The notes: generated by a model not told the origin, from the sequence alone. DNA of 64,000 nt from Acidobacteriota bacterium (GCA_029569255.1 JAKQUO010000036.1:1-64000), one strand, 5' to 3'. Positions 1-9,962 are shown, counted from the stretch's first letter. Numbers and translations are program-made.

Positions 1-58
<58 letters not shown>

Positions 59-193
59 GCTGCGGGGTTTAATATTGCATGACCGCGGAGATCATGCGGT
101 ACCACCTCCTCTCTCCGAGGAGACGATGTCATGCCCCTATCCCCTTTCTGTGGGTGGCTATGGGCTCTGTTGCCAGGTGCTTGAGGCGCGTAT

Positions 194-275
194 CGGGACA
201 TGTACCGCTCCGGTACGTGTCCCGTATGCCTGAATGCCTGAATGGGGACACGTACTGGGAGTACATGTCCCCATT
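194..275. repeat. Two GGGACA-type hairpin repeats
   Basis: Two palindromes lie back to back. The first has arms 194-207 and 211-224 (CGGGACATGTACCG against CGGTACGTGTCCCG) with a 3-base loop. The second has arms 241-256 and 260-275 (AATGGGGACACGTACT against its near complement). Each stem has a single mismatch, at the base right after GGGACA. They belong to the same family as the repeats at 549-706 and 27804-27836. They look like REP-type elements; no transposase is visible in the window. Confidence 0.75.
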
Positions 276-406
276 TGCCGGCCCATCTGACCCACACAAC
301 ATGGAAGAGAACCATTTAGGTTAATCTCGCAAAATTCAGGCCAAAGGCGCCAAAAAAGAAACGAAGCCCACTAACAAAAATATCAGGAGAAAACGAAGAA
401 ACCAGA

Positions 407-483
407 TGGGGTGAGTGAGGGGAATCGAACCCCCAACCTTCGGATCCACAGTCCGATGCTCTAACCGTTGAGCTACACTCACC
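407..483 (-). tRNA. tRNA-His (GTG)
   Basis: On the minus strand the sequence folds as a full cloverleaf. The 7-bp acceptor stem is GTGAGTG/CACTCAC, the D arm is TAGCTCAACGGTTAGAGC, the anticodon loop TGTGGAT carries anticodon GTG, and the T loop is TTCGATT. The extra 5' G (position 483) opposite C73 (position 410) is the G-1 identity element of tRNA-His. CCA is encoded (407-409). It lies alone, downstream of its own promoter. Confidence 0.95.
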
Positions 484-499
484 GTCCGGCCGGCGCTAG

Positions 500-528
500 A
501 TTATCGCATGGGGGGAATATCTAGTCAA
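500..528 (-). promoter_or_regulatory. Promoter of tRNA-His
   Basis: Minus strand: -35 TTGACT (523-528), 17-bp spacer, -10 GATAAT (500-505), with the tRNA 5' end about 17 bases downstream of the -10. This is a near-consensus sigma70-type promoter. Confidence 0.7.
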
Positions 529-548
529 ATGAGCGGGAAATGCCGCAC

Positions 549-706
549 AAATCGGGGACACGATCCCATTTCAAGAGAAATGGGTCATGTCCCCGATTTG
601 CCGGAGCAAGAACAGGGACACGTACCGAGCAAGAACAGGGACACGTACCGAGGCGGTGGGAAGAAATCCAAGAACAGGGACACGTACCGAAACGGTACAT
701 GTCCCC
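549..706. repeat. Cluster of GGGACA hairpins and 23-bp tandem repeats
   Basis: A long palindrome has arms 549-571 and 578-599 (core GGGGACACGATCCCATTT). It is followed by two tandem copies of a 23-bp unit (605-627 and 628-650, ending GGGACACGTACCG), a third partial copy from 670, and a hairpin with arms 677-689 and 693-705. The sequence lies between tRNA-His and the 3' end of era and holds no gene. The last hairpin sits 20 bases beyond the era stop and could also act as a transcript end. Confidence 0.8.
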
Positions 707-724
707 GATTTGCCGTCCCCGAGC

Positions 725-1732
725 TCAGCCCTTTTGGCCTTCGATGAGGTCGAGGACGTCCTCGGAGTCGCGCCAGCCCTCGCGGACCCGGACCTGGAGG
801 TCCAAATAGACCTTGTGGCCGATGTGCTCGGCGATCTCCTGGCGGGCCTCGATGCCGACCTGCTTGATGCGCGAGCCGCTCCGGCCGATGACGATCTTGC
901 GGTGGTTGTCCTTCTCGACGAAGATCGAGGCCCGGATGTAGGTCAGCCGCTCCTTCTTCTCGACGGCCTCGATGTAGACGGCGGTGACGAAGGGCAGCTC
1001 CTCGGTGACGTACTTGAGGATCTTCTCCCGGACGATCTCGGCGAAGAGGAAGCGCTCCGACTGGCCCGTGATCTCCTCCTCGGTGTAGAGCCCGGGCGAC
1101 TCGGGCAGGGCCTCGTACAGGAGCTTCTCCAGGAGGTCGAGGTTGACGCCCCTCAGGGCCGAGATGGGCACGATCTCCCGGAAGGGGAAGAGGTCCTTGT
1201 ACCGGTCGATGACGGGCAGGACCCTGTCCTTGCGGACGGCATCGACCTTGTTGATGAGCAGGAAGACGGGCGTCTTGACCCGGCGGAGGATCTCGAGGAC
1301 GTATTCGTCGCCGCGGCCGAACTTCTCGGTCGCGTCGATGAGCAGGCAGACGGCGTCGGCGGTCTCCAGCGCCGAATAGACGAAATTCATCATCCTCTTG
1401 TTCAGGGTGTGGAGAGGCTTGTGAATGCCGGGATTGTCGACGAAGACGATCTGGCCCCGCTCCGTCGTCTTGACGCCGAGGATGCTGATCCGGGTCGTCT
1501 GGGGCTTGTCGGAGACGATGGCCACCTTCCGGCCGATGAGCGCGTTGAGGAGGGTCGATTTCCCCGTGTTGGGCCGGCCGACGAGGGCGACGTAGCCCGT
1601 CCGGAATACGGGCTTGGGCGCCGCCTTTTTCCGGGCCGGGGTGCGCGTCTTGGCCGGCGGCCCGGCCCCCCCCTTCTTCGCCGCGCCGTTCGCGGGCGGT
1701 CCGGCGGCTTTCGTTCGGTCGTCTTTCGGCAT
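725..1732 (-). CDS. era: GTPase Era
   Basis: Ribosome-assembly GTPase that binds the 3' end of 16S rRNA during 30S maturation at the membrane/cytosol interface. The 335-aa protein shows the G1 loop GRPNTGKS (52-59), G3 DNPG (99-102), G4 NKVD (161-164) and a C-terminal KH domain with GRSGSRIK (283-290). The first ~40 residues are an Ala/Lys/Pro-rich extension that canonical Era (about 300 aa) lacks. AGAGGAAAGC precedes the ATG. It is the last gene of the phoH-pgpH-ybeY-corC-era operon, 33 bp after corC. That order is conserved in many bacteria and supports the call. Confidence 0.97.
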   Translation of the reverse strand: MPKDDRTKAAGPPANGAAKKGGAGPPAKTRTPARKKAAPKPVFRTGYVALVGRPNTGKSTLLNALIGRKVAIVSDKPQTTRISILGVKTTERGQIVFVDNPGIHKPLHTLNKRMMNFVYSALETADAVCLLIDATEKFGRGDEYVLEILRRVKTPVFLLINKVDAVRKDRVLPVIDRYKDLFPFREIVPISALRGVNLDLLEKLLYEALPESPGLYTEEEITGQSERFLFAEIVREKILKYVTEELPFVTAVYIEAVEKKERLTYIRASIFVEKDNHRKIVIGRSGSRIKQVGIEARQEIAEHIGHKVYLDLQVRVREGWRDSEDVLDLIEGQKG

Positions 1733-1765
1733 GCTTTCCTCTCGGCCTGGCCCGCGCCCGCGGCC

Positions 1766-2992
1766 TCAGGCCCTGTGGATGCGGACCTTCTTGACCTTCT
1801 TCTGGTCGACGTCGAGGACCTCCAGGGCCAGGCCCTTGACCTCGAGCGTCTCGCCCTTGTGCGGCAGCCGCCCCAGGTGGCGGGTGACCAGGCCCCCGAC
1901 GGTGATGAAGTCGTCCTCGGCCAGCTCGACGTCGAAGAGCTCCTCGAGCTCCTCGACCTCCGTCGCCCCCGAGACGGTGAAGTCGAGGGGGCCGTTCTCG
2001 TGGATCTCGGCCTCCTCGGTGTCGTACTCGTCCTGGATCTCGCCGACGATCTCCTCGACGACGTCCTCCATGGTCACGAGGCCCGAGACGCCGCCGTGCT
2101 CGTCGACGACGATGGCCATCTTCTGCTTGCCCTTCTGGAACTCGCGCAGGAGGTCGGCCACGGGCATCGTCTCGGGGACGAAGGCGACGGGGCGGATGAG
2201 CGGCTCGATGGGCTGGCCCTTGTGCTTCTCGTCGGCGTACTCGAGGATGTCCTTGGCCATGACGACGCCTTCCACGTTGTCGAGGCGGTCCTTGTAGACC
2301 GGGATCCGCGAGTACTTGTCCCGGATGATGAGGTCCTTGAGGTTGTCGATGGTGGCGTCCTTGCGGATGCAGGCCATGGCCGCGCGGGGGGTCATGACCT
2401 CCCGGACGACCGTGTCTCCGAACTCGACCACGCTCCGCAACAGCTCGTCCTCGCCCTTGTCGATGATGCCTTCCTCGGTCGCCTCGTCGATGAAGGTCTC
2501 GATCTCCTCCTCCGAGGTCTCGCGGCCCTCCTCCTTCTCCTCGCGCTGCTCCTCGCGCTCGAGGAGGCGGCGCGAGAGGAGGAGCAGGGGAGTGGCGACG
2601 ACGCGGACGAGAGGGAAGGCCGGCAGGAACATCCGCAGGAGGACCGGCTTGGCCGCGACGACGAGGAGCCGAGGCGCGAGATCGAGCAGGAGGGCGTAGA
2701 CGGCGAGCGCGGCGAGGAAGAGCCAGATGGGCCGGGCGACCGCGTCCTGGAAGACCGTGAAGCCGTAGACGACCAGGGCCAGGATGATGACGGCCCGCAG
2801 GAACTCGACGGCCAAGCGGGTCTCCTCGAAGCCGCCCAGGATGCGGGCGCGCTCGCCCTTGTCGCGCGTCTCCAGGACGCGGCTGAGCGAGATCTTCGAG
2901 TAGGACCCGAGGAGGACGTGGAAGAGCGACAGCAGGAAGGCGGCCAGCAGGGCCAGCCCCAGCCCGGTCCAGACGACGGCGCCCGTGGTCAT
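1766..2992 (-). CDS. CNNM/CBS-domain transporter-like protein (HlyC/CorC family)
   Basis: Membrane protein of the CorC/HlyC family, members of which are linked to Mg2+/Co2+ efflux; the substrate here is unproven. The 408 residues begin with an N-terminal DUF21/CNNM-like region of three to four hydrophobic segments (about 1-150). A charged linker follows, then a pair of CBS domains (about 190-320) with VMTPRAAMACI and VVDEHGGVSGLVT, and a CorC_HlyC C-terminal domain with the typical DFITVGGLV. The ATG at 2992 overlaps the ybeY stop in an ATGA, which indicates translational coupling. A longer frame reaches further upstream but only as Pro/Arg-rich shadow translation inside ybeY. Confidence 0.9.
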   Translation of the reverse strand: MTTGAVVWTGLGLALLAAFLLSLFHVLLGSYSKISLSRVLETRDKGERARILGGFEETRLAVEFLRAVIILALVVYGFTVFQDAVARPIWLFLAALAVYALLLDLAPRLLVVAAKPVLLRMFLPAFPLVRVVATPLLLLSRRLLEREEQREEKEEGRETSEEEIETFIDEATEEGIIDKGEDELLRSVVEFGDTVVREVMTPRAAMACIRKDATIDNLKDLIIRDKYSRIPVYKDRLDNVEGVVMAKDILEYADEKHKGQPIEPLIRPVAFVPETMPVADLLREFQKGKQKMAIVVDEHGGVSGLVTMEDVVEEIVGEIQDEYDTEEAEIHENGPLDFTVSGATEVEELEELFDVELAEDDFITVGGLVTRHLGRLPHKGETLEVKGLALEVLDVDQKKVKKVRIHRA

Positions 2993-3399
2993 GGGAGATA
3001 GCGCCCGCGGGCCTTGCGCTCCGCCGCCTCCATGGCGGCGGAATGGCCGTAGCCGAGGAGATGGAAGAAGCCGTGGATGGCCAGGAGGCGGAGCTCGCGC
3101 TCGAGCGGGTGTCCCTGGGCCCGGGCCTGGCGCTCGGCGACGGGGACGGCGATGACGATGTCGCCCAGGTAGAGCCTGCCGTCGGGGGTCTTGTCGCCCA
3201 GGGGGAAGCTCAGGACGTCGGTCGGCCGGTCCTTCTTCCTCCATTTCCGGTTGAGGGTCCGGATGGCCCGCTCGCCGACGAACGACAGGGTGACCTCGAA
3301 ATCGCGCAGCCGGTGGTCCCGGGCGAGGCCGCCGAGGAGGCGCTCGAACGCCCTAGCCCTGACCGGGCGTCTTGTCTGGCGGTCGATGATCGTGACCAT
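2989..3399 (-). CDS. ybeY: Endoribonuclease YbeY (rRNA maturation factor)
   Basis: Zinc-dependent single-strand endoribonuclease needed for 16S rRNA 3'-end maturation and ribosome quality control. The zinc motif HGFFHLLGYGH (H-x3-H-x5-H) lies near the C-terminus, and DVLSFPLG, a conserved YbeY segment, precedes it. I chose the ATG at 3399 (136 aa) because AAAAGGAACA sits just upstream; an in-frame ATG at 3435 would add 12 residues. The start overlaps the end of pgpH by 47 bp, and the stop overlaps corC by 4 bp. Confidence 0.95.
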   Translation of the reverse strand: MVTIIDRQTRRPVRARAFERLLGGLARDHRLRDFEVTLSFVGERAIRTLNRKWRKKDRPTDVLSFPLGDKTPDGRLYLGDIVIAVPVAERQARAQGHPLERELRLLAIHGFFHLLGYGHSAAMEAAERKARGRYLP

Positions 3400-5792
3400 T
3401 GTTCCTTTTCGGGGCGGCGCCGTTCCCGGCCGCACCGTTCTTGGCGGAGCCGCCCGCCCCTCCGTTCGGCGGCGGGGCTTTCCGGCCGCCCGGGGGCTCG
3501 TTGAAGCCGAAGCCCGGGTATTCGACCCGGGGGTGGTAGATGGCGTAGAGGACGGTCAGGAAGGCCGCGGCGACCGTGCGCAGCTCCCGCAGGGAGAAGT
3601 CGCAGGCGTCGAGCTGGCCGTCCTGGAGGGTGGCGTTGATGATGTCGGTGATGACCCGCTTGATGTTGTCCTTGGTCGGCGACCTGAGGCTGCGCGAGGC
3701 GGCCTCGACGGAGTCGGCCAGCATGACCAGGCCGGCCTCCTTCGTCTGGGGCGGCGGGCCGGGGTAGCGGAAGGCCTCCTCGCCCAGCGTCTGGTCCTCG
3801 GGGGCGTAGGCCTGCTTGGCCTTGGCGTAGAAGTAGCGGACGAGCGAGGTGCCGTGGTGCTGCTCGATGATCTCCCGAAGCGGCCGGGGCAGCTTGAGTT
3901 TGCGGGCGAGCTCGACGCCCTCCTTGACGTGGTTCTTGATGACCAGCGTGCTCATCGACGGGGCCAGGTCCTTGTGGAGGTCGAACTCGCCGGCCCGGTT
4001 CTCGATGAAGTACTCCGGCATCTTGGTCTTGCCGATGTCGTGGTAGAGGGCCCCCGCCTTGGCCAGCTGGGTGTCGAGGCCGAGCTCGTCGGCCGCCCGC
4101 TCGGCCAGCGTGGCCACGACGAGCGAGTGGTGGTAGGAGCCGGGGGCCTCCTCGGAGAGCTGGCGGAAGATCGGCAGGTCCGAGTTGGTCAGCTCGAGGA
4201 GCTTGGAGGGGGTGACGAACCCGAAGGCCGACTCGACGAGGGGGATGAGGACGAAGGCCAGGACGGCGCTGGCCGCGCCTCCGATGAGCCCCATCGTGAC
4301 CTCGGCGGTGAAGAAGCCGAAGTCGCCCCGGCGGCCGATGAGGCCGAAGACCAGGATGACGAAGGCGTTGACGGCGGGCAGGATGAGGAAGCCGGCCCGC
4401 AGGGTGGCGGCCCGGTAGCGGCGCCGGTAGAGCCTGACGCCGTAGATCGCGGCCAGCCCGCCGATGAACGCGAAGACGGTCAGGGCGAAGTCCCCGCCGA
4501 GGAGGATCCCGGCCGTCAGGCTGTTGAGGACGACGTAGATCAGGGTCATCAGGTCGGGGACGAGGATGGCGAAGATGAGGGCCCCGGCCTGGAACGGGAA
4601 GGCGTAATAGTAGGTCTCGACGCGGGCCAGGGAGGGGACGGTCAGGGCCCCGCTGACCGTCGCGGCCAGGAAGAGGAAGGCCTTGTAGAGGAGGAGGCTG
4701 CCGATCAGGGCCGCCGCGGTCATGCGGTACTGCCGGCCGGCCTGGGCGGGGCGGAACGCCTCGCGGAGATAGCGCCAGAGCGACCCGAGGAGGGCGAGGA
4801 AGAGGAGGAGCGTGCCGGCGAAGGCCAGCGGCCAGCGCGACCGCCGGGCGATCCGCTGGTTGTACTGGTCCAGGACCTTGAGGGCCTCCGGGGTGACCTC
4901 GTCGCCCTTGCGGACGATGACCCGGTCCTTCTTGACCGTGAACACGACCGTGCCGACGGCGTCGCGGGCCCGGGCCCGCCGCCGCTCGGTCTCGAACTTG
5001 TTGTAGGTGACGTTGGCGGCCAGGAAGATCTGGCCGAGGGCGGAGAGCAGGGCCTTGTCGCGGGCGCCGATCTCGACCTTGTCCAGGTCGGCGGCGAAGC
5101 GTCTCTCGCTCTCGGCCAGGTCGAGGAGGTCCCCGACGCGGACCGTGCGCTCGACGCCGCGGAGGTCGAGCAGGGTCAGGCCGCGCTCGGCCTCGCCGTG
5201 GATGAAGAGCGTCTTCGAGAGGATGATGCCGCGGCTGAAGGTCTTGGCCAGGAGGGTGACCAGGGCCTCCTCGAGCTCTTCCGGGAACTTGGCCCGGGCC
5301 AGGCTCGCGACGTCGGCCTGTTCGAGGTCGATGCCGAACCTGTCGAGGATGACCGAGCGGAGCTCCGCGGCCCGGTTGTTCTCGGGGAAGCGGGCGGCCC
5401 ATTCGCGGCCCGCGGCGAAGAGGCCCCGGACCTTGTCCTCGGTATTGGCGAAGGTGTTGGCGTCGAAGGTGTAGACGGGCAGGACCGCGCCGGAGGCCTC
5501 GTCCTTCTTGAGGGCCGTCGCTTCCGCGTCCTCGACGATGAGGTAAGGGGGCGACGACGTCGGCCGGGGCGACGGCGCCCGCGGCCAGCGCGGACAGGCT
5601 TTTCGGGGGCAGGCGGGTCAGGCCGGCGGCCATGATGACGGCCGTGACGGCCAGGACGAGCCATGGGCCCTGGACGAGCCTGTGAACGCGGGGCCGGTCG
5701 CGGTCCTCCTCGGGGGGCTCGGCGGCGGGCCGCCCGGGCAGGATCTCGGCCCGCTTGAAGAGCCTGATCTTGTCGGAGAAGGAGTCGGGCAT
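3353..5792 (-). CDS. pgpH: 7TM-HD family phosphodiesterase PgpH-like, frameshifted
   Basis: Membrane HD-domain phosphodiesterase; PgpH-type proteins hydrolyse cyclic di-AMP. A cytosolic N-terminus and first membrane segment (about 25-45) lead into an extracytoplasmic 7TMR-HDED domain. Seven membrane helices and a cytosolic HD domain follow, with GSYHHSLVV and the HD pair in YHDIGKTKMPEYF. The reading frame breaks about 80 codons in, at a run of five G (5547-5551, C on the coding strand). Removing one base restores ADVVAPYLIVEDAEA and a continuous 812-aa protein. The last 50 residues are Gly/Asn/Pro-rich. The frameshift may be a sequencing error. It lies 3 bp after phoH and overlaps ybeY. Confidence 0.85.
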
Positions 5793-5795
5793 GGC

Positions 5796-6746
<951 letters not shown>

Positions 6747-6801
6747 CTGTCCTAGGGGAGGGGAGACGGGGGGCGCTCGTTATCGGTCATTTACCAGCGC
6801 A

Positions 6802-6830
6802 ATTTAATCACGCCCCGGCGGGCTTGTCAA
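6802..6830 (-). promoter_or_regulatory. Promoter of the phoH-era operon
   Basis: Minus strand: -35 TTGACA (6825-6830), 17-bp spacer, -10 TTAAAT (6802-6807), predicted start near 6795, giving a leader of about 50 bases before phoH. It is divergent from the promoter at 6857-6885. Confidence 0.65.
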
Positions 6831-6856
6831 GCCGAGGCCGGAACGCTTCTCCGGGG

Positions 6857-6885
6857 TTGAAAAACGGGGCCGGATGGGATATATA
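6857..6885 (+). promoter_or_regulatory. Promoter of the small ribbon-helix-helix-like gene
   Basis: -35 TTGAAA (6857-6862), 17-bp spacer, -10 TATATA (6880-6885). The expected start, 6-7 bases downstream, is the A of the ATG at 6892, so the transcript is predicted to be leaderless. No Shine-Dalgarno is visible before this ATG. Confidence 0.6.
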
Positions 6886-6891
6886 TCGGGC

Positions 6892-7107
6892 ATGGACAAA
6901 GAGCATACGAACGTCGCCATACCGGCCTCGCTCTTCAGGAAGATCGAGGAGCATATCAAGGGGACGGAGTTCCGTTCCGTCGCGAGCTACGCGGCCAAGG
7001 TCCTCCGGGACAGCCTGTCCAAGGCCGAGCCGGCGGCCGAAGCCTTCAGCAAGGACGACGAAGAGAAGGTCAAGGAGCGCCTGAAGGCCCTGGGATACAT
7101 CGACTGA
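6892..7107 (+). CDS. Small ribbon-helix-helix-like protein
   Basis: A 71-aa charged protein. TNVAIPASLFRKIEEHI followed by SVASYAAKVLRDSL resembles the beta-strand/helix/helix fold of CopG/Arc-type DNA-binding proteins, so a regulator of the following sulfate-activation genes is plausible but unproven. The C-terminus ends KERLKALGYID. An ATG at 6874 would add six residues, but it lies upstream of the predicted transcription start and lacks a good ribosome site, so I take 6892. The gap to sat is 53 bp, with its own GAAGGAGAG ribosome site for sat. Confidence 0.65.
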   Translation: MDKEHTNVAIPASLFRKIEEHIKGTEFRSVASYAAKVLRDSLSKAEPAAEAFSKDDEEKVKERLKALGYID

Positions 7108-7160
7108 CCCCCGGCTGTCGCCCGCCGTTCGCCATCTGCCCGAGAAGGAGAGAGTCCCAC

Positions 7161-8309
7161 ATGATCCAACCCCACGGCGGCAAGCTGGTCGACAGGGTCC
7201 TCGAGGGGAAGGCCGGGGAGGAGGCCCTGGCCCGGGCCGCCCGCCTGCCGAGGATCGCCGTTGACGCCGAGCTCGTCTCGGATATCGAGAACATCGCCAC
7301 CGGCGTCTACAGCCCCCTGGAAGGCTTCCTGGGCGAGGCCGACTTCAACGGGGTGGTCAACGCCAGCCGCCTGGCCTCGGACGTCGCCTGGACCATCCCC
7401 ATCGTCCTCGACGCGGACAAGCCGACGGCCGACGGCCTGAAGGCGGGTGACGAGGTCGTGCTGGCCGCCGGGGACGGCCGCCCCCTGGCCATCCTCCACC
7501 TCCGGGAGAAATTCGGCTTCGACAAGGGCGACACGGCCGAGAAGGTCTTCGGCACGCGCGACCCGGCCCACCCCGGCGTCGCCAAGGTCCTGGCCATGAA
7601 AGACGTCCTCCTGGCCGGCCCGGTCGATCTCATCCAGACGACCCCGACCCCCTTCGACCGCTGGAAGCTCGCGCCCAAGGAGACCCGGGTCCTGTTCGGG
7701 GCCAAGGGCTGGCGGACGGTCGTCGGGTTCCAGACGCGCAACACCCCCCACATCGGCCACGAATACGTCCAGAAGGCCGCCCTGACCTTCGTCGACGGCC
7801 TGTTCATCAACCCGGTCATCGGGCGGAAGAAGAAGGGCGATTTCAAGGACGAGGTCATCCTGGCCTCCTACGAAGAGGCCATCCGCCTCTACTACCGGAA
7901 GGAGCGGACGGCCATGGCCATCCTCCAGATGGAGATGCGCTACGCCGGGCCCAAGGAGGCCATCCACCACGCCATCATCCGCAAGAACTTCGGCTGCACC
8001 CACATCATCATCGGCCGCGACCACGCCGGGGTGGGGAGCTACTACCCGCCCTTCGCCGCCCAGGACATCTTCGAGGACTTCCCCGACCTGGGCATCACGC
8101 CGATGTTCTTCCGCTCCTTCATGCACTGCAGGAAGTGCGGCTCGGTCGTCAACGAGAAGATCTGCCCCCACCCGGCGTCGGACCACGTCCCGTTCAGCGG
8201 CACGGGGATCCGCGACCTCCTGGTCAGGGGGGAGTGCCCGCCGGCCGAGCTCATGCGGCCGGAGGTGGCCAGGGTCATCATGGCGTTCAAGGACCCGTTC
8301 AACGAATAA
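7161..8309 (+). CDS. sat: Sulfate adenylyltransferase (ATP sulfurylase)
   Basis: Converts sulfate and ATP to APS and pyrophosphate, the first step of sulfate activation. It is 382 aa, the monofunctional prokaryotic length. An N-terminal PUA-like domain is followed by the catalytic core with QTRNTPHIGHE (QxRN and HxGH motifs), GRDHAGVG and a C-terminal zinc-type segment MHCRKCGSVVNEKICPH. A GAAGGAGAG ribosome site precedes the start. It is 18 bp from the APS kinase gene. No APS or PAPS reductase is present in the window, so the fate of the product is not shown here. Confidence 0.96.
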   Translation: MIQPHGGKLVDRVLEGKAGEEALARAARLPRIAVDAELVSDIENIATGVYSPLEGFLGEADFNGVVNASRLASDVAWTIPIVLDADKPTADGLKAGDEVVLAAGDGRPLAILHLREKFGFDKGDTAEKVFGTRDPAHPGVAKVLAMKDVLLAGPVDLIQTTPTPFDRWKLAPKETRVLFGAKGWRTVVGFQTRNTPHIGHEYVQKAALTFVDGLFINPVIGRKKKGDFKDEVILASYEEAIRLYYRKERTAMAILQMEMRYAGPKEAIHHAIIRKNFGCTHIIIGRDHAGVGSYYPPFAAQDIFEDFPDLGITPMFFRSFMHCRKCGSVVNEKICPHPASDHVPFSGTGIRDLLVRGECPPAELMRPEVARVIMAFKDPFNE

Positions 8310-8327
8310 GAAAGGACAGGAACCCGC

Positions 8328-8861
8328 ATGTGCGAAGATCCCGAAGGCTTCACGCTCTGGTTCACCGGGCTGCCGTGCTCGGGGAAATCCGCCGTCGGCG
8401 ACAGGGTCGCCGAGATCCTCCGGGAGAAAGGGCGCCGCGTCGAGCGGCTCGACGGGGACGCCGTCCGCAAGGACCTGACCCGCGACCTGGGCTTCTCGAA
8501 GAAGGACCGGGACGAGAACATCCGCCGGGTCACGTTCGTGGCCAAGCTCCTGTCGCGGAACGGCGTCGCCGTGCTGACCTCTTTCATCTCGCCTTACCGG
8601 GAGATGCGCGACCGGGCCCGCCGGGAGTGCGTCAACTTCGTCGAGGTCTATGCCAAGTGCCCCGTCGAGGTCTGCATCGGGAGGGACGTCAAGGGCATGT
8701 ACCAGAAGGCCCTCCGCGGCGAGATCAAGGAGTTCACCGGCGTCTCCGACCCGTACGAGGAGCCGCTCAACGCCGAGATCGTGCTCGAGACCGACAAGGA
8801 GACGGTCGAGGAGAGCGCCGAGAAGGTCCTGCGGCGCCTGGGGGAGCTCGGGCTCGCTTGA
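8328..8861 (+). CDS. cysC: Adenylylsulfate kinase
   Basis: Phosphorylates APS to PAPS in the cytosol. The 177-aa protein has Walker A GLPCSGKS (14-21), the RLDGDAVRKDL segment and the DENIRRV and FISPYREMRD motifs of APS kinases. A GAAAGGACAGGAA ribosome site stands upstream. Together with sat it makes PAPS. The next genes are sugar-nucleotide enzymes rather than reductases, which leaves sulfotransfer as a possible use (inference). Confidence 0.95.
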   Translation: MCEDPEGFTLWFTGLPCSGKSAVGDRVAEILREKGRRVERLDGDAVRKDLTRDLGFSKKDRDENIRRVTFVAKLLSRNGVAVLTSFISPYREMRDRARRECVNFVEVYAKCPVEVCIGRDVKGMYQKALRGEIKEFTGVSDPYEEPLNAEIVLETDKETVEESAEKVLRRLGELGLA

Positions 8862-8970
8862 AGGGCGGCGGGGATCATCGCCTGCGGGCCTGACCCCGGC
8901 GCCAGGGCCAGCGCCGGTCCTAGCGCCAGCGCCGCCCGGTCGCCTGGGCGCTCTCTTTTCTCCTGATTGC

Positions 8971-8998
8971 TTGAAAGACTTGAGAATTTCAATATAAT
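8971..8998 (+). promoter_or_regulatory. Promoter of the UDP-sugar epimerase gene
   Basis: -35 TTGAAA (8971-8976), 16-bp spacer, -10 TATAAT (8993-8998), predicted start near 9005, ribosome site AAGGAA before the ATG at 9022. The 160-bp gap after cysC also holds GC-rich CCAGCGCC-type repeats at about 8899-8935, which could fold. Confidence 0.7.
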
Positions 8999-9021
8999 CA
9001 AGCCCTTAAGGAACCGATAGG

Positions 9022-9957
9022 ATGGCGCGATACCTGGTGACGGGAGGGGCGGGCTTCATCGGCTCGCACATCGCCGAGGCCCTGGCCGGGCGGGGCGACG
9101 AGGTCCGCGTCCTGGACGACCTCTCGACCGGGAAGCTGGAGAACCTGGCCGGGTTCGCCGGGACGATCGAGTTCGTCGAGGGCGATATCCGCGACTTCGA
9201 GACCTGCCGCCGGGCCGTCGAGGGCGTCGCCGCGGTCTTTCACGAGGCCGCCCTGGCCTCGGTCACCCGCTCGGTCGAGGACCCTCTCCTGGCCAACGCC
9301 GTCAATGTCACCGGGACGCTCAACCTGCTCGTCGCGGCCCAGGCCGCCGGGGTCCGGAGCTTCGTCCTGGCCTCGTCCTCGGCCGTTTACGGCGACGACC
9401 CGGCGATGCCCAAGGTCGAGGGCCGGGAGGGCCGTCCCGTCTCGCCTTACGGCGCGAACAAGCTCATCGGCGAGAAGTACGCCCAGACCTTCCACGCCCT
9501 CCACGGCCTGAACACGGTTTCATTGCGTTATTTCAACGTCTTCGGGCCGCGCCAGGACCCGGCCTCGGAGTACTCGGCCGTCATCCCGCTCTTCGTCACC
9601 AAGGTCCTGCGGGGCGAGCGGCCGACGATCTTCGGCGACGGGGAGCAGTCGCGGGACTTCATCCACGTCGACGACGTCGTCCGGGCCAACCTGCTGGCCG
9701 CCGAGTCGGCGGGCGCGGCCGGCGAGGCCTTCAACGTCGCCTGCGGCGTCGGGACGACGGTCAACGGCCTGCTCGCGGCCATCAACGAGGCCCTGGGCGC
9801 CGGGGTCGAGGCCCGCTACGCCCCGCCGCGGCCGGGCGACATCCTCCATTCGACCGCCGACATCTCCAAGGCCCGGCGCCTGACCGGGTTCGAGCCCGGC
9901 CTGTCCTTCCGGGAGGGACTGCGGGCGACCATCGACTGGTACAAGAGAAGGAGCTGA
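9022..9957 (+). CDS. NAD-dependent UDP-sugar 4-epimerase (WbpP/GalE-like)
   Basis: Extended short-chain dehydrogenase that epimerises a UDP-sugar at C4; the closest pattern is UDP-GlcNAc(A) 4-epimerase of the WbpP/TviC type, though UDP-glucose cannot be excluded. Seen: Rossmann TGGAGFIGS (7-15), catalytic SSS (118-120) and Y143-x3-K147 in SPYGANK, and the RYFNVFGPRQDP and RDFIHVDDVV motifs. It has 311 aa, typical for the family. Its gene is followed 5 bp later by a UDP-sugar dehydrogenase, a pairing that usually makes uronic-acid precursors for surface polysaccharide. Confidence 0.85.
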   Translation: MARYLVTGGAGFIGSHIAEALAGRGDEVRVLDDLSTGKLENLAGFAGTIEFVEGDIRDFETCRRAVEGVAAVFHEAALASVTRSVEDPLLANAVNVTGTLNLLVAAQAAGVRSFVLASSSAVYGDDPAMPKVEGREGRPVSPYGANKLIGEKYAQTFHALHGLNTVSLRYFNVFGPRQDPASEYSAVIPLFVTKVLRGERPTIFGDGEQSRDFIHVDDVVRANLLAAESAGAAGEAFNVACGVGTTVNGLLAAINEALGAGVEARYAPPRPGDILHSTADISKARRLTGFEPGLSFREGLRATIDWYKRRS

Positions 9958-9962
9958 ACCGC

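Noticed and set aside
605-689. Possible short CRISPR array
   Set aside because: The repeats are contiguous without spacers and belong to the GGGACA hairpin family; no cas genes are present.
587-3001. 800-codon plus-strand frame across era and corC
   Set aside because: Antisense to era and corC; composition typical of shadow frames.
3353-4945. A separate 530-aa gene starting at 4945
   Set aside because: Its frame continues upstream to 5546 with clear 7TMR-HDED sequence; it is the C-terminal part of the frameshifted pgpH.
6874-6892. Upstream ATG for the small regulator
   Set aside because: It lies within the predicted promoter (between -35 and -10) and lacks a ribosome site.
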